DNA of 64,000 bases from Cohnella sp. OV330 (GTDB taxonomy: Bacteria > Bacillota > Bacilli > Paenibacillales > Paenibacillaceae): assembly GCF_900112065.1 (NCBI RefSeq), contig NZ_FOKE01000006.1, forward strand, positions 372,001-436,000, read 5' to 3'. The position numbers were made by a program, and so were the translations under genes. The notes under the pieces are model-generated. The model was given only the letters and a program-made list of their open reading frames with translations, had not been told where the DNA came from and did not search any database. This document shows, piece after piece, positions 16,687 to 25,235 of the stretch (positions are counted from its first letter, which is position 1; the number at the start of each line of letters is the position of its first letter).

Positions 16687-17844
16687 GCGGGGTTCCGGGC
16701 GTTGGACGCCGACCCGGTTGTATTCCCTGGAGATGCTGAGCAAGATGCCCATCCCGATCATCAGCGATAGTAGCGAGGAACCTCCGTAACTAATGAAGGG
16801 CAGCGTGACCCCCGTCATCGGAATCGCGTTGCTGACGCCGCCCATGTTGATGAGCGCCTGAATGCCGATGAGCGATACGAGACCGACGCCGACGAGCGTG
16901 CCGTAGATGTCGGGACAACGCAGCGAGACGATTAGCGCGCGCCAGAGGAAGAGCATGTAAAAAATCAAAAACACCGTCACGCCGAAAAAGCCGAGCTCTT
17001 CCGCGATGACCGAAAAAATAAAGTCGTTGTACGCCTCGGGCAAGTAAAACAGCTTCTGCACGCTGTTGCCCAGGCCAGCGCCCCAGAAGCCGCCGTGGCC
17101 GAACGCCTCGAGCGAGCGGAGAAGCTGCAAGCCGTTGCCCTGCGGATCCGAGAAAGGATCGCGGTATGCGGTAATCCGCTCCATGCGATAACCGCCGTCA
17201 TCGCCGGAGGCGAGGAAGTAGATGCTGAGCACGAGCGCGGCCAGGCCGCCGAGCACGGCGCCGGACAGCAGCACTTGCTTCAGGTTGGCGCCGCCCGCGA
17301 TGATGATGATCGCCGCCGTGAGCAGCAGGATGACGCTCGAGCCGAAGTCGGGCTGCAAGATGATCAGTCCGATGATGAAGCCCACCACGATCATGACGGG
17401 AAGGAGGCCCCGCTTGAACTCGCGGAACTTGTCCTGCTTTTTCGTGATGATCGCCGCCAGGTACAGGATCACGGCGAGCTTGGCGAGCTCCGTGGGCTGG
17501 ATGCCGAGGCCCGCGAAGCGGATCCAGCTGCTCGCGCCGTTGATCGCCGAGAAAAACGGCACCATAATAAGCAGCACGATCGTGAACAGCATAAGCGGCA
17601 GAAAGAGCTTCTTGAACTTGGCGTACGGCACGTTCATGATGACGAGCATCAGGAACGTGCCGAGTCCCGCCCAAGCGAACTGGCGCTTGGTGAAGAACAA
17701 CGCATCGTTGCCGAACTTCTCCGATGCCCCGGCCATGCTGGAGCTCGCGCTGAAAACCATGACCAGACCGAAACCGACCAGTGCGAGCGTCAAAATCATC
17801 AGCAGAAAGTCGGGCGCGCCCCGCGAGCCTTCGGAGGTCTTCAT
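16660..17844 (-). CDS. ftsW: Peptidoglycan polymerase FtsW (SEDS family)
   Basis: The 394-residue protein has ten predicted membrane helices. SEDS signatures include RQFAWAGLGTFLML (about 50), SSWIRFAGLGIQPTELAKLAVILYLA (about 105-130, containing the catalytic-loop region), DPFSDPQGNGLQLLRSL (about 230), and NDFIFSVIAEELGFFG (about 282-297). FtsW polymerises glycan strands from lipid II with a class B PBP at the septum. Length and sequence suit FtsW rather than SpoVE or RodA, helped by nearby ylaN, but paralogs are hard to separate. Its 3' end is embedded in a bidirectional terminator. Confidence 0.9.
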   Translation of the reverse strand: MKTSEGSRGAPDFLLMILTLALVGFGLVMVFSASSSMAGASEKFGNDALFFTKRQFAWAGLGTFLMLVIMNVPYAKFKKLFLPLMLFTIVLLIMVPFFSAINGASSWIRFAGLGIQPTELAKLAVILYLAAIITKKQDKFREFKRGLLPVMIVVGFIIGLIILQPDFGSSVILLLTAAIIIIAGGANLKQVLLSGAVLGGLAALVLSIYFLASGDDGGYRMERITAYRDPFSDPQGNGLQLLRSLEAFGHGGFWGAGLGNSVQKLFYLPEAYNDFIFSVIAEELGFFGVTVFLIFYMLFLWRALIVSLRCPDIYGTLVGVGLVSLIGIQALINMGGVSNAIPMTGVTLPFISYGGSSLLSLMIGMGILLSISREYNRVGVQRPEPRKKSASLHV

Positions 17845-17863
17845 GGTCTGTCGCTCCTGAAGG

Positions 17864-18208
17864 TCAAGCGAGCAGCTGTCTGAGCTCGTTCAGGCGTAAA
17901 GTGGCGGTGTTGAGGATCGGCTGAGGTACCGGCGATTCGTACTCCATACCGTGCGGGAACGTAGCGCGTCCGATATAGACCGCTTCGATCGCCAGGATCG
18001 CGTCCGGATTTTCCAGCCGGCCTTCGACCGCGCGCGTGCTGAAGCGCAGGAAGTAGTCGCTGTTCGTGCCTGCATCGGTAAGCTTCAGATCGTATGTAGC
18101 GCGCGTATATTCCCACTGCCAGCGGATGAAGCCCACTTTTTCGGCCGACTCGTCCAACGTGGCCAGATCAACTTGCGTCCCGTTCAATCCGGTATTTTCA
18201 ATTAACAT
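17864..18208 (-). CDS. YugN-like family protein
   Basis: The 114-residue protein begins MLIENTGLNGTQVDL, with AAAGGAGGA upstream of its ATG at 18208. It contains WQWEYTRATYDLKL, YFLRFSTRAVEGRLE and IGRATFPHGMEYES, matching the YugN-like family of Firmicutes, whose function is unknown. A longer open frame upstream lacks a ribosome site. It is 19 bases upstream of ftsW on the same strand and likely cotranscribed. Confidence 0.87.
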   Translation of the reverse strand: MLIENTGLNGTQVDLATLDESAEKVGFIRWQWEYTRATYDLKLTDAGTNSDYFLRFSTRAVEGRLENPDAILAIEAVYIGRATFPHGMEYESPVPQPILNTATLRLNELRQLLA

Positions 18209-18396
18209 CCCAAGTTCCTCCTTTAAAAAATGCGGCAAGGCTTCTTTCCACCCTCCATCATAGACGGTTTGGACACCTTCTGCAAGCGTTCTTCCGCGCT
18301 GCCGCGGGCGCGGGAACGGTTCGGCGACGTGTCGGATCGGGCGACGATCTGTTACAATAGGAAACAATGAAGAGCCATGGAGAGGAGACGGACGCT

Positions 18397-19578
18397 GTGG
18401 GCATCGATGAACAACAATTGCTGTCGCTGCATGGGCAAGCCGTCGAATGGCGCAGGCATCTGCACAAGCATCCCGAGCTGTCATTCAAGGAAACGAATAC
18501 CGCGGCGATGATCGCCGATCTGCTGGAATCGTGGGGGCTTGAAGTCAGGCGCGGCGTATCGGGTACGGGCGTCGTCGCGAAGCTGAAAGGCGCGCTGCCC
18601 GGCAGGACCGTCGCCCTGCGCGCCGACATCGACGCGCTGCCGATCCACGACGCCAAGGACGTCGCGTACGCGTCCCAAGTGCCGGGGGTCATGCACGCCT
18701 GCGGACATGACGGACACACGGCGCAGCTGCTTGCCGCAGCCAAATATTACGCGGACCATCAAAAGGAAACGGCGGGGACGCGCGTCTTTTTGTTCCAGCC
18801 CGGCGAAGAAGTGCTTCCCGGCGGCGCGATCGGCATGATCGCGGACGGCGCGCTGGACGGGGTCGACGTCATTTACGGCATTCATCTGTGGACGCCGCTG
18901 CCGATCGGCACGATCGCGACCCGGCCGGGTCCGCTCATGGCCGAGCCGGACGAGTTCGAGATCGAGATCCGCGGTCGCGGCGGCCACGGCGGATTGCCCC
19001 ACGAAGCGAAGGACGCGCTGGTAGCGGGCGCCCATCTCGTCGTGGCCCTGCAGACCGTCGTCTCGCGCAGCGTCGACCCGCTGGAGGCGGCGGTGCTGTC
19101 GATCGGTCAATTCCGGGCCGGCACCGCGCGCAACGTCATCGCGGACAGCTGCAAGCTGAGCGGCACCGTGCGCAGCTTCGATCCGCGCGTGCGCGAGCTC
19201 GTGCGGAGCCGGATGGACGACATCATCCGGCATGCCTGCGGACTGCACGGCGTCGATTATACGTTCGAGTTTTACGAAGGCTATCCGCCGGTCGTCAACG
19301 ATCCGCATGAAGCGGCGCGCGTCCTTCGCGTCGCCGCGGAGGCGCATGGCGAAGGCGAAGTTCGCGAATGCGAACGCATTATGGCCGGCGAAGACTTTTC
19401 CTATTATTTGAAGGAAAGGCCAGGCTGCTTTTTCTTCGTCGGCGCAGGCCGCGACGACGGATCGTCAGCGCCGCATCACCATCCGGGCTTCGATATCGAC
19501 GAGCGCGCGCTGCGGCATTCGATCAAGCTGCTGATCGCGGTGGCGGACGACGCCGCGACGGATGTACAGCAAGCGTAG
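18397..19578 (+). CDS. M20-family amidohydrolase (N-acyl-amino-acid/hippurate hydrolase type)
   Basis: The 393-residue protein hydrolyses N-acylated amino acids or related amides using two metals. It shows WRRHLHKHPELSFKE (about 17-31), ALRADIDALPI (about 76-86), the metal site MHACGHDGHTAQLL (about 103-116), QPGEE (about 139), GIHLWTPLPIGTI, a dimerisation domain (RGGHGGLPHEAKDALVAG), and late HHHPGFDIDERAL. I prefer the GTG at 18397, which has GGAGAGGAG upstream. The ATG at 18367 sits where transcription from the TACAAT at 18353-18358 would begin. A strong terminator follows. The specific substrate is unknown. Confidence 0.9.
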   Translation: MGIDEQQLLSLHGQAVEWRRHLHKHPELSFKETNTAAMIADLLESWGLEVRRGVSGTGVVAKLKGALPGRTVALRADIDALPIHDAKDVAYASQVPGVMHACGHDGHTAQLLAAAKYYADHQKETAGTRVFLFQPGEEVLPGGAIGMIADGALDGVDVIYGIHLWTPLPIGTIATRPGPLMAEPDEFEIEIRGRGGHGGLPHEAKDALVAGAHLVVALQTVVSRSVDPLEAAVLSIGQFRAGTARNVIADSCKLSGTVRSFDPRVRELVRSRMDDIIRHACGLHGVDYTFEFYEGYPPVVNDPHEAARVLRVAAEAHGEGEVRECERIMAGEDFSYYLKERPGCFFFVGAGRDDGSSAPHHHPGFDIDERALRHSIKLLIAVADDAATDVQQA

Positions 19579-19651
19579 CTTACGCAGGCGGACGGATCGC
19601 CTGCTCAGGCGAATGCCATAAAGCCGAGGCCGATTCGTCGTCTTCGGGACA

Positions 19652-19703
19652 AACAGGCTGCTCTTTCTTCGCGTTAAGCGATAGGGGGCGGCTTGTTTTT
19701 TTT
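19652..19703 (+). terminator. Terminator after the amidohydrolase gene
   Basis: A long, G-U-rich stem (AACAGGCTGCTCTTTC pairing with GATAGGGGGCGGCTTGTT) is followed by eight T. Confidence 0.75.
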
Positions 19704-19796
19704 GCGGTCGGATGAGCGGGGGCTGCATAGAGCGGCGCTTATAAACGCGGGGTTCGGGGCATCCTTGGTATAAAAAGGAGAGGAGGCGCCCGCCTT

Positions 19797-21551
19797 ATGA
19801 CGCTGTCACGCAAGACCGCCGCGCCGATCATCGCCCAGTCGGACGGCACGCTGCTGCTGGACGAGCGGCTGCCGGGGTTCGGCGAAGCGCAGGCGCTGCT
19901 GCGCGCGATCGCGGAGCTTCAGAAGCGACCCGGCCATCTGCATACTTATCGCATTACGCCCGTCACCGTATGGAACGCGGCCGCTTCCGGCTGGACGGCC
20001 GCGCGCGCTCTGGGCAGCTTGCGCGCCCTGTCCAGATACGGCGTGCCGGCATCGCTGGAGCGGGATCTCGCCGCGCAGTTCGCCAGGTACGGTCAGCTTC
20101 GCCTTGGCGTACAAGACGGCGAGCTCCGCCTGCTGGCGAAGGAGCCCGCGCTGCTCGCGGCCGTCGCCGCCCTTAAGGCGGTGTCCGGCTGGCTGCGACT
20201 GTCCGCGGACGGCGGCTATGCTGTCGTTCGCCCCGATGCCAGAGGCTGGCTCAAGCGCGAGCTGGCGCTGGCTGGGTACCCGGTCATCGACGATGCCGGC
20301 TACCGAAGCGGCGAGCCGCTGCCGCTGGCGCTGCGAAGCTCCGGCGCGTTGCCCGGACTGCGCGACTATCAGCAAGCGGCCGTGGACGCGCTGCTTGGCA
20401 AAGAAGGCGGCACCGTACTAGCCGCGACTGCGGCCTCGCCCGCTCCGGCCGTCGCGGGCGGCAGCGGGGTCGTCGTGCTGCCCTGCGGCGCCGGCAAGAC
20501 GTGGGTGGGCATCGGCGCGATCGCGCGCCTCGCTTGCGAGACGCTGATTCTGACGCCGAACACGATGTCGGTCACCCAGTGGATCCGCGAGCTGCGCCGC
20601 GCGACGACGCTCGGGGACGATCAGATCGGCGCCTATACCGGGGAGCGCAAGGAGGTACGGCCCGTGACGGTCGCCACTTACCAGGTGCTGTCCAGCCGCG
20701 GCGGAGAGCGCGGCAGCAACGCGCATTGGCCGTTGTTCCAAGACCGCAACTGGGGGCTCATCATTTACGACGAGGTGCATCTGCTGCCGGCTCCGGTGTT
20801 TCGCCTGACCGCCGAGTTGCAGGCGACGCGAAGGCTCGGGCTGACCGCGACGCTCGTGCGCGAGGACGGCCGGGAGGGCGACGTATTCGCCCTGGTCGGG
20901 CCGAAGGCGTACGAGGCGCCGTGGAAAAGCCTTGAGGAGGCCGGCTGGATCGCCGAAGCCTCCTGCAGCGAAGTGCGAGTGCCGCTTGAGCCCGGCTGCG
21001 CCGAGCGGTATGCGGACGCCCCCGCGCGCGCCCGCAGCCGGATCGCGGGCGAAAATCCGCGCAAGGCCGAGGTCGTCCGCGCGCTGCTGGCACGCCACGA
21101 GGGCGAGCAGGCGCTCGTGATCGGCCAATATCTCGACCAGCTCCGCCGCGTGTCCCGGGAGCTCGGGTTGCCGCTCGTGACCGGCGACATGGCGCACGGC
21201 GAGCGGCAAGCGCTCTTCGACCGCTTCAACCGGGGCGAGCTGCGCGCGCTGGCGCTGTCGAAGGTCGCGAACTTCGCGGTCGACCTGCCGGACGCCGCCG
21301 TCGCGGTCCAAATCTCCGGCAGCTTCGGGTCCCGGCAGGAGGAGGCGCAGCGCCTCGGGCGCATCTTGCGGCCCAAGGCGAACGGAGGCGGCGCTTCGTT
21401 CTACTCGCTCGTCAGCGAACACACGGACGAGGTGGAGTACGCCCGCCGAAGGCAGCAATTTCTCGTCCAGCAGGGCTACCGCTACGAAGTGCGGCGCTGG
21501 GCGGAAGACGGGAGCGAGGCGGATCTACCGGCCGCGAACGGTCCGCGATGA
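19797..21551 (+). CDS. XPB/Rad25-type superfamily 2 DNA helicase
   Basis: The 584-residue protein has a non-conserved N-terminal damage-recognition-like region (1-185), then the SF2 core. Walker A is LPCGAGKT (about 229-236) and motif II is DEVH (about 326). LGLTATLVREDGREGDVFALVGPK holds motif III and the RED motif diagnostic of XPB. The second lobe has EAQRLGRILRPK (motif VI). Family members unwind DNA 3' to 5' in repair; bacterial XPB function is poorly defined. GGAGAGGAGG precedes the ATG. Its stop overlaps the next start (ATGA), so the two proteins are probably made together as a complex. It has no link to uvr genes here. Confidence 0.93.
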   Translation: MTLSRKTAAPIIAQSDGTLLLDERLPGFGEAQALLRAIAELQKRPGHLHTYRITPVTVWNAAASGWTAARALGSLRALSRYGVPASLERDLAAQFARYGQLRLGVQDGELRLLAKEPALLAAVAALKAVSGWLRLSADGGYAVVRPDARGWLKRELALAGYPVIDDAGYRSGEPLPLALRSSGALPGLRDYQQAAVDALLGKEGGTVLAATAASPAPAVAGGSGVVVLPCGAGKTWVGIGAIARLACETLILTPNTMSVTQWIRELRRATTLGDDQIGAYTGERKEVRPVTVATYQVLSSRGGERGSNAHWPLFQDRNWGLIIYDEVHLLPAPVFRLTAELQATRRLGLTATLVREDGREGDVFALVGPKAYEAPWKSLEEAGWIAEASCSEVRVPLEPGCAERYADAPARARSRIAGENPRKAEVVRALLARHEGEQALVIGQYLDQLRRVSRELGLPLVTGDMAHGERQALFDRFNRGELRALALSKVANFAVDLPDAAVAVQISGSFGSRQEEAQRLGRILRPKANGGGASFYSLVSEHTDEVEYARRRQQFLVQQGYRYEVRRWAEDGSEADLPAANGPR

Positions 21552-23476
21552 AAACGCGGGAGATCGTAGGCGAACTGCCCGAAGGAGCCCTCGCTTGGCA
21601 GCGCGAAGGCCCATGGACGGCCGGCAGGCTCGCGCAGGGGAGAAGCCTCGCGGAAGTGCTGGCCGATCCGTCCCGCGCGGCCGAGTGGGCCGAATCGGCG
21701 CCGCCGTTCGCGCGGGACACGCTCGCGCTGATCGTCAAGCGCTTCGGTCCCGCGCCGTTCCCGGAGGAGAAGCTCGCGACGGAAGGCGGCAGGCCGCCGT
21801 TCGGCTGGACGGGGGCGGAGCTCCGGCTCGCCGTCCAGCTGCTTCGGCGCGACGGCATCGTGTTCGCGATGGATCGTCCCTGGGGAGACCGTCTGCTTCT
21901 CGTGCCCTCCGATATGTGCGCGGCGTGGCGCAGACTGCTGCTGCCGCTGCGCGCCCGGCCGCTGCCCGAAGAGGCTTGGATGGACGGCTGCGATGCCGCG
22001 GCTGCGCCGCTGTCCCACGAGCTGATCGCCGCATGGTCGGCGATTCGAAGGACCGGACTGCCGCTCACCGCCAAGGGAGCGCCGCGCAAGCAGGATGCCG
22101 CCAAACTTGCTTCCGCCATGCGACTCGCGCCTGAAGACATCCCGCCGCTGGCGATGCCGCCGGCCTGGGAGGCGCTGCCCGCATCGGCCGTTCTGGCGCT
22201 TCGGCTGGGCAGCGCGCTGGGCATGCTGAAGCGGCGCGGACGGGCGATCTCGGCGGAGCCGAACGAGGCAGCGAAGGCATGGCTGGCGCTGCCCGCCTCC
22301 GAAGCGGAGCTTCGTCTGCTCGAGCAAGCCGCACACTGTCTGCTCTCGGCGGCGGCGCCCGAGTCCGGCGCATGGCTGGCCGCGGAATCGCTGCGCGACC
22401 TGGCGCCGATGCGCTGGTATTCGGCGGCGGAGATCGCGAAGGCGCTGCCGACGAAAGAAGCCGCCGGCGCTGCCGAGGCCTGGGTCCGGTTCCTTCGGGC
22501 AGCCGGATGGATGGAGACGGGGAGCGGCGCGGAGGGCGCCGCCCTGCGGTGGATCATCGAGCCGAATCCGGAGCGACTGTGGGTGTCGGCGGACGGCTAC
22601 GACCGCTACGAGCTCATGCCCGATCTCGAGGCGATCGTGCCGCCGGAGGTGCCGCCCGGCGCCAGATGGGAGCTCGAGCTGTTGGCGCGCCGCCTGTCCG
22701 AGGACGTCGTGGCCGTCTACCGGCTCGATGCGGACGCTTGCCGACGGGCGTTTGCGGGCGGGACAAGCCTCGAGCAGGCACGGTTCGCGCTGGAACGCGG
22801 CTCGGGCGCGCCGCTGCCCGGCGCCGTCGACATCGCGCTGCGCGATTGGTTTCACGCTGCGCCTGCCCATTCGGCAGGGCAGTCGGCGCCGCTAACGGAA
22901 GCTGCGGCACAGCTATCGGGAGCGCCGCAGCAGGAAGCGCACGCCAAGCAGCCGGAGGCCGGCGATGACGAGCGCCATAACGAGCGCTATGACGGTCGCC
23001 ATATGGAAAGCCAAGACGATCCCCATAGCGAGGCGCCCGCCGACGATATCTTCGGGTGCGCCGAAGCGGCGGAGCGCACAGGCGCACCTGAACAAGCGCG
23101 CGCCTGGGACGCCAGGCCGCCGATGCTCTCGCGCAAGCTCTATCCCGGCGCCGAAGGCGTGCCGCCCGGCTGGCTGCGGCAGCCCGCGGCCTATCACGCT
23201 TCGACGCGCAAAGAAATCATAGAGCGGGCCATCGGCTGGCGCTCGGGATTGAGGCTGTGCAAAGACGGCGCATGGATGGATTTCGCGCCGGAGCGTGTCG
23301 TGCCCGCCGAGCGCGGCGGCTGGCGCGTCTGGGGCAGGCCGTTCGTCCGGGAGGCCGGCAGCGGCAAGCCGGTGCTCGCCGAGAACCCGATCGCCCTCGA
23401 AGCCGCGGAGATCGGTCAGATCATGATCTCGCTCCCGGATTCGGAGTTCGGCGTCGACTGCCGGCCGATCACTTGA
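21548..23476 (+). CDS. Helicase-associated protein, predicted partner of the XPB-type helicase
   Basis: The 642-residue protein is rich in Ala, Arg and Glu and mostly helical. It resembles the helicase-associated (Helicase_C_3-type) proteins encoded beside XPB helicases in actinobacteria. No Walker motifs are present. A visible feature is RLWVSADGYDRYELMPDLEAIVPPEVPP (centre near residue 350). A low-complexity acidic/His-rich linker lies at about 470-510, then a C-terminal region with SRKLYPGAEGVPPGWLRQ and STRKEIIERAIGWR (about 525-570), which resembles a WYL- or adaptor-like fold. ATGA overlap with the helicase implies coupling. Family assignment is by context and overall resemblance; function is unknown. 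Confidence 0.72.
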   Translation: MKTREIVGELPEGALAWQREGPWTAGRLAQGRSLAEVLADPSRAAEWAESAPPFARDTLALIVKRFGPAPFPEEKLATEGGRPPFGWTGAELRLAVQLLRRDGIVFAMDRPWGDRLLLVPSDMCAAWRRLLLPLRARPLPEEAWMDGCDAAAAPLSHELIAAWSAIRRTGLPLTAKGAPRKQDAAKLASAMRLAPEDIPPLAMPPAWEALPASAVLALRLGSALGMLKRRGRAISAEPNEAAKAWLALPASEAELRLLEQAAHCLLSAAAPESGAWLAAESLRDLAPMRWYSAAEIAKALPTKEAAGAAEAWVRFLRAAGWMETGSGAEGAALRWIIEPNPERLWVSADGYDRYELMPDLEAIVPPEVPPGARWELELLARRLSEDVVAVYRLDADACRRAFAGGTSLEQARFALERGSGAPLPGAVDIALRDWFHAAPAHSAGQSAPLTEAAAQLSGAPQQEAHAKQPEAGDDERHNERYDGRHMESQDDPHSEAPADDIFGCAEAAERTGAPEQARAWDARPPMLSRKLYPGAEGVPPGWLRQPAAYHASTRKEIIERAIGWRSGLRLCKDGAWMDFAPERVVPAERGGWRVWGRPFVREAGSGKPVLAENPIALEAAEIGQIMISLPDSEFGVDCRPIT

Positions 23477-23545
23477 CCCCTCGCCGCGATTATGTGATAT
23501 GATAGACCATGTATCCCAAGCGCATAAGGGGCAGGTGGTTAAGTC

Positions 23546-24040
23546 TTGACCATGGTTAAATCCCTCCCTGCGGCGGAGGCGTCCGTCGGATATTCGTCGG
23601 ATCCCGCGGTCGACCTTACGGCGATCGCGGCACGCGCCTTCGAGCTGGGAGATCTGATAAAGCACTCCGCATTGACGGAGGATTACGTATACTGGAAGCG
23701 CTCCGTGGAGCGCAGCGGCGAAGCGCAGCTTCGCATCCGCGAGTTTCTCAAGGCCAAGGACAAGTTCGGCGAGTGCGAGCGGTTCGGTCATTTTCACCCG
23801 GATTACCACGAGGCGCTGGACCAAGTCTACGCGGCCGAGGCGAAGCTCGAGGAGATCGAGGCGGTCCGCCGCTTCAAGGAAGCGGAGCGCGCTGTCGACC
23901 TGCTGCTCCACGAAGTATCGCTGCTGATCGCGCATTCGGTGTCCGAGACGATCAAGGTGCCGGACAACGATCCGAACCCCAAGGCGTCGGGCTGCGGCAG
24001 CGGCGGCAGCTGCTCCTGCGGTAGCGGGGGCTGCGGATAA
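23546..24040 (+). CDS. ylbF: YlbF/YmcA-family regulator with C-terminal cysteine cluster
   Basis: The 164-residue helical protein contains KAKDKFGECERFGHFHPDYHEAL (about 70-92) and ends in SGCGSGGSCSCGSGGCG, the cysteine-rich tail typical of YlbF. In Bacillus, YlbF forms the Y-complex with YmcA and YaaT, which binds iron-sulfur clusters, guides RNase Y in mRNA maturation, and affects competence, sporulation and biofilm. AGGTGG is seven bases before the TTG start; the ATG at 23552 is also possible. ylbG follows 43 bases downstream, as in other Bacillales. Confidence 0.92.
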   Translation: MTMVKSLPAAEASVGYSSDPAVDLTAIAARAFELGDLIKHSALTEDYVYWKRSVERSGEAQLRIREFLKAKDKFGECERFGHFHPDYHEALDQVYAAEAKLEEIEAVRRFKEAERAVDLLLHEVSLLIAHSVSETIKVPDNDPNPKASGCGSGGSCSCGSGGCG

Positions 24041-24083
24041 TATGAACGCCGGCTTCGGCCGGCGTGCGGAACGGAGGAGCGTC

Positions 24084-24347
24084 ATGTTCGCCGAACGGAT
24101 CGGGTACATCGTATGGTTCAGCGATTGGAAGGCGGCGCGCGCGCTGGACAAGTACGGCAGCCTGCATTATATGTCTCGCAAGATGAATTATGCCGTCCTC
24201 TACATGGACGGGGAAACCTCGGAGGACACGGTGCGCAATCTGCAGCGGTTGCCTTACGTCCGCAAGATCGAGCGCTCCTACCGGGGCGAGATCAAGACCG
24301 AGTATGAGAGCAACGTGCCGGACAAGACCCGGTTTTACGGGCTCTAA
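24084..24347 (+). CDS. ylbG: YlbG family protein (DUF2129)
   Basis: The 87-residue protein (MFAERIGYIVWFSDWKAARAL, then MSRKMNYAVLYMDGE and YVRKIERSYRGEIKTEY) matches the YlbG family. It is conserved next to ylbF in Bacillales and has no assigned function. GGAGGAG lies four bases before the chosen ATG, which excludes the longer frame from 24042. It is likely cotranscribed with ylbF; a GC-rich hairpin plus T run closes the unit. Confidence 0.92.
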   Translation: MFAERIGYIVWFSDWKAARALDKYGSLHYMSRKMNYAVLYMDGETSEDTVRNLQRLPYVRKIERSYRGEIKTEYESNVPDKTRFYGL

Positions 24348-24365
24348 GCGAGGGGCAAGCGATTG

Positions 24366-24403
24366 GAGCGCCGCGCCGGCGACCGGGCCGGCGCTCTTTT
24401 TTT
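24366..24403 (+). terminator. ylbF-ylbG terminator
   Basis: GAGCGCCGCGCCGGC pairs with GCCGGCGCTC around a GACCGG loop, followed by seven T. Confidence 0.88.
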
Positions 24404-24466
24404 ATAGCCAAAAAAGAGGCCTGAACATTAAAAAAATGTAAAGTCTGGAATCTATTTTTTTTAATG

Positions 24467-24496
24467 TTGAATGTACGGGAATATTTGCGATAGAAT
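24467..24496 (+). promoter_or_regulatory. Promoter of the 145-residue hypothetical gene
   Basis: TTGAAT (24467-24472), an 18-base gap and TAGAAT (24491-24496), in an unusually AT-rich stretch. Confidence 0.6.
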
Positions 24497-24567
24497 GTAT
24501 ATATATGCCTAACACCTCAAACCCTTTATAGGTCTTTTGGCTCATGCGAGCGAGGGAGGGAAGTCCC

Positions 24568-25005
24568 GTGAAAGACAAGCAAACGGAGCGTTGGAGCACG
24601 TACGAGCCTTTTTTCGTTGAGCTTGGGGATAAAAAAGTCGCGGACATCATCATTACGAATCATGCTCGCGTTCGTTGGACGGACCGCGTCGAATCCGAAA
24701 AGACGGGCTTTTCCGATATCGCCGAGTTTTTATGGCAGTGTCTGAAAGAGGGGCGCGTCGTATCGTACTATCGCAACGAAGAGGACGTCTACACGATCGA
24801 CGACGACCTCGTGTTCGTGGCGGAGTTCGCCGTCTCCGAAAAGGAAGTCGACTTGATCGGCAATCCGCTCCACAAGATGATCGTCGTGACCTTTCTCGGC
24901 AGAATGTCGGAGACGATGGAGCTGCGGGACTTAAAGACGTACTATTCCTGGCTGCGGCATTCGCGCCGCATGACTCTGATCAAGAACAACCGGAAACGCC
25001 GCTAA
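24568..25005 (+). CDS. Hypothetical protein, 145 residues
   Basis: I do not recognise this protein. The GTG start at 24568 follows GAGGGAGGG and gives MKDKQTERWSTYEPFFVELG. There is no signal peptide or membrane segment. The sequence alternates strands and helices and contains ITNHARVRWTDRVE (about 30-43) and a basic C-terminus (SRRMTLIKNNRKRR). The NHA-x-R-x-R pattern recalls the N-terminus of some small nuclease or toxin-like families (NHARxR/YRM), but I cannot confirm this. It has its own promoter and terminator. Confidence 0.75.
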   Translation: MKDKQTERWSTYEPFFVELGDKKVADIIITNHARVRWTDRVESEKTGFSDIAEFLWQCLKEGRVVSYYRNEEDVYTIDDDLVFVAEFAVSEKEVDLIGNPLHKMIVVTFLGRMSETMELRDLKTYYSWLRHSRRMTLIKNNRKRR

Positions 25006-25019
25006 GCCTATTCATATGA

Positions 25020-25047
25020 AAGCATGCCGCGAGGCATGCTTTTTTTT
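25020..25047 (+). terminator. Terminator of the hypothetical gene
   Basis: AAGCATGCC-GCGA-GGCATGCTT stem-loop followed by a T tract of seven or more. Confidence 0.9.
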
Positions 25048-25057
25048 GCGCGTTTTT

Positions 25058-25109
25058 TCTGCATGTCCTTTTCTGTACGTCTGTTCTGCATGTCCTTTTT
25101 CTGCACGTC
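25058..25109. repeat. Four imperfect 11-bp direct repeats
   Basis: TTCTGCATGTC (25058-25068), TTCTGTACGTC (25071-25081), TTCTGCATGTC (25084-25094) and TTCTGCACGTC (25099-25109) lie head to tail 13-15 bases apart, between a terminator and the LysR gene. They could be regulator sites or slippage products. Confidence 0.8.
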
Positions 25110-25235
25110 TCTCATGCTTTCCTATTTGCATGGCTTTTTTGCGGGGCTGAAGCGAATGGCGAAAGCGGCGAAGATCGCCGCGGCCGATTATGTTATAATG
25201 CATTCAAATGTCCGGAAGGCGGGAATTCGAAAATT

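Noticed and set aside
25058..25109. CRISPR-like repeat array
   Set aside because: Units are only 11 bases with 2-4 base gaps; there are no spacers and no cas genes.
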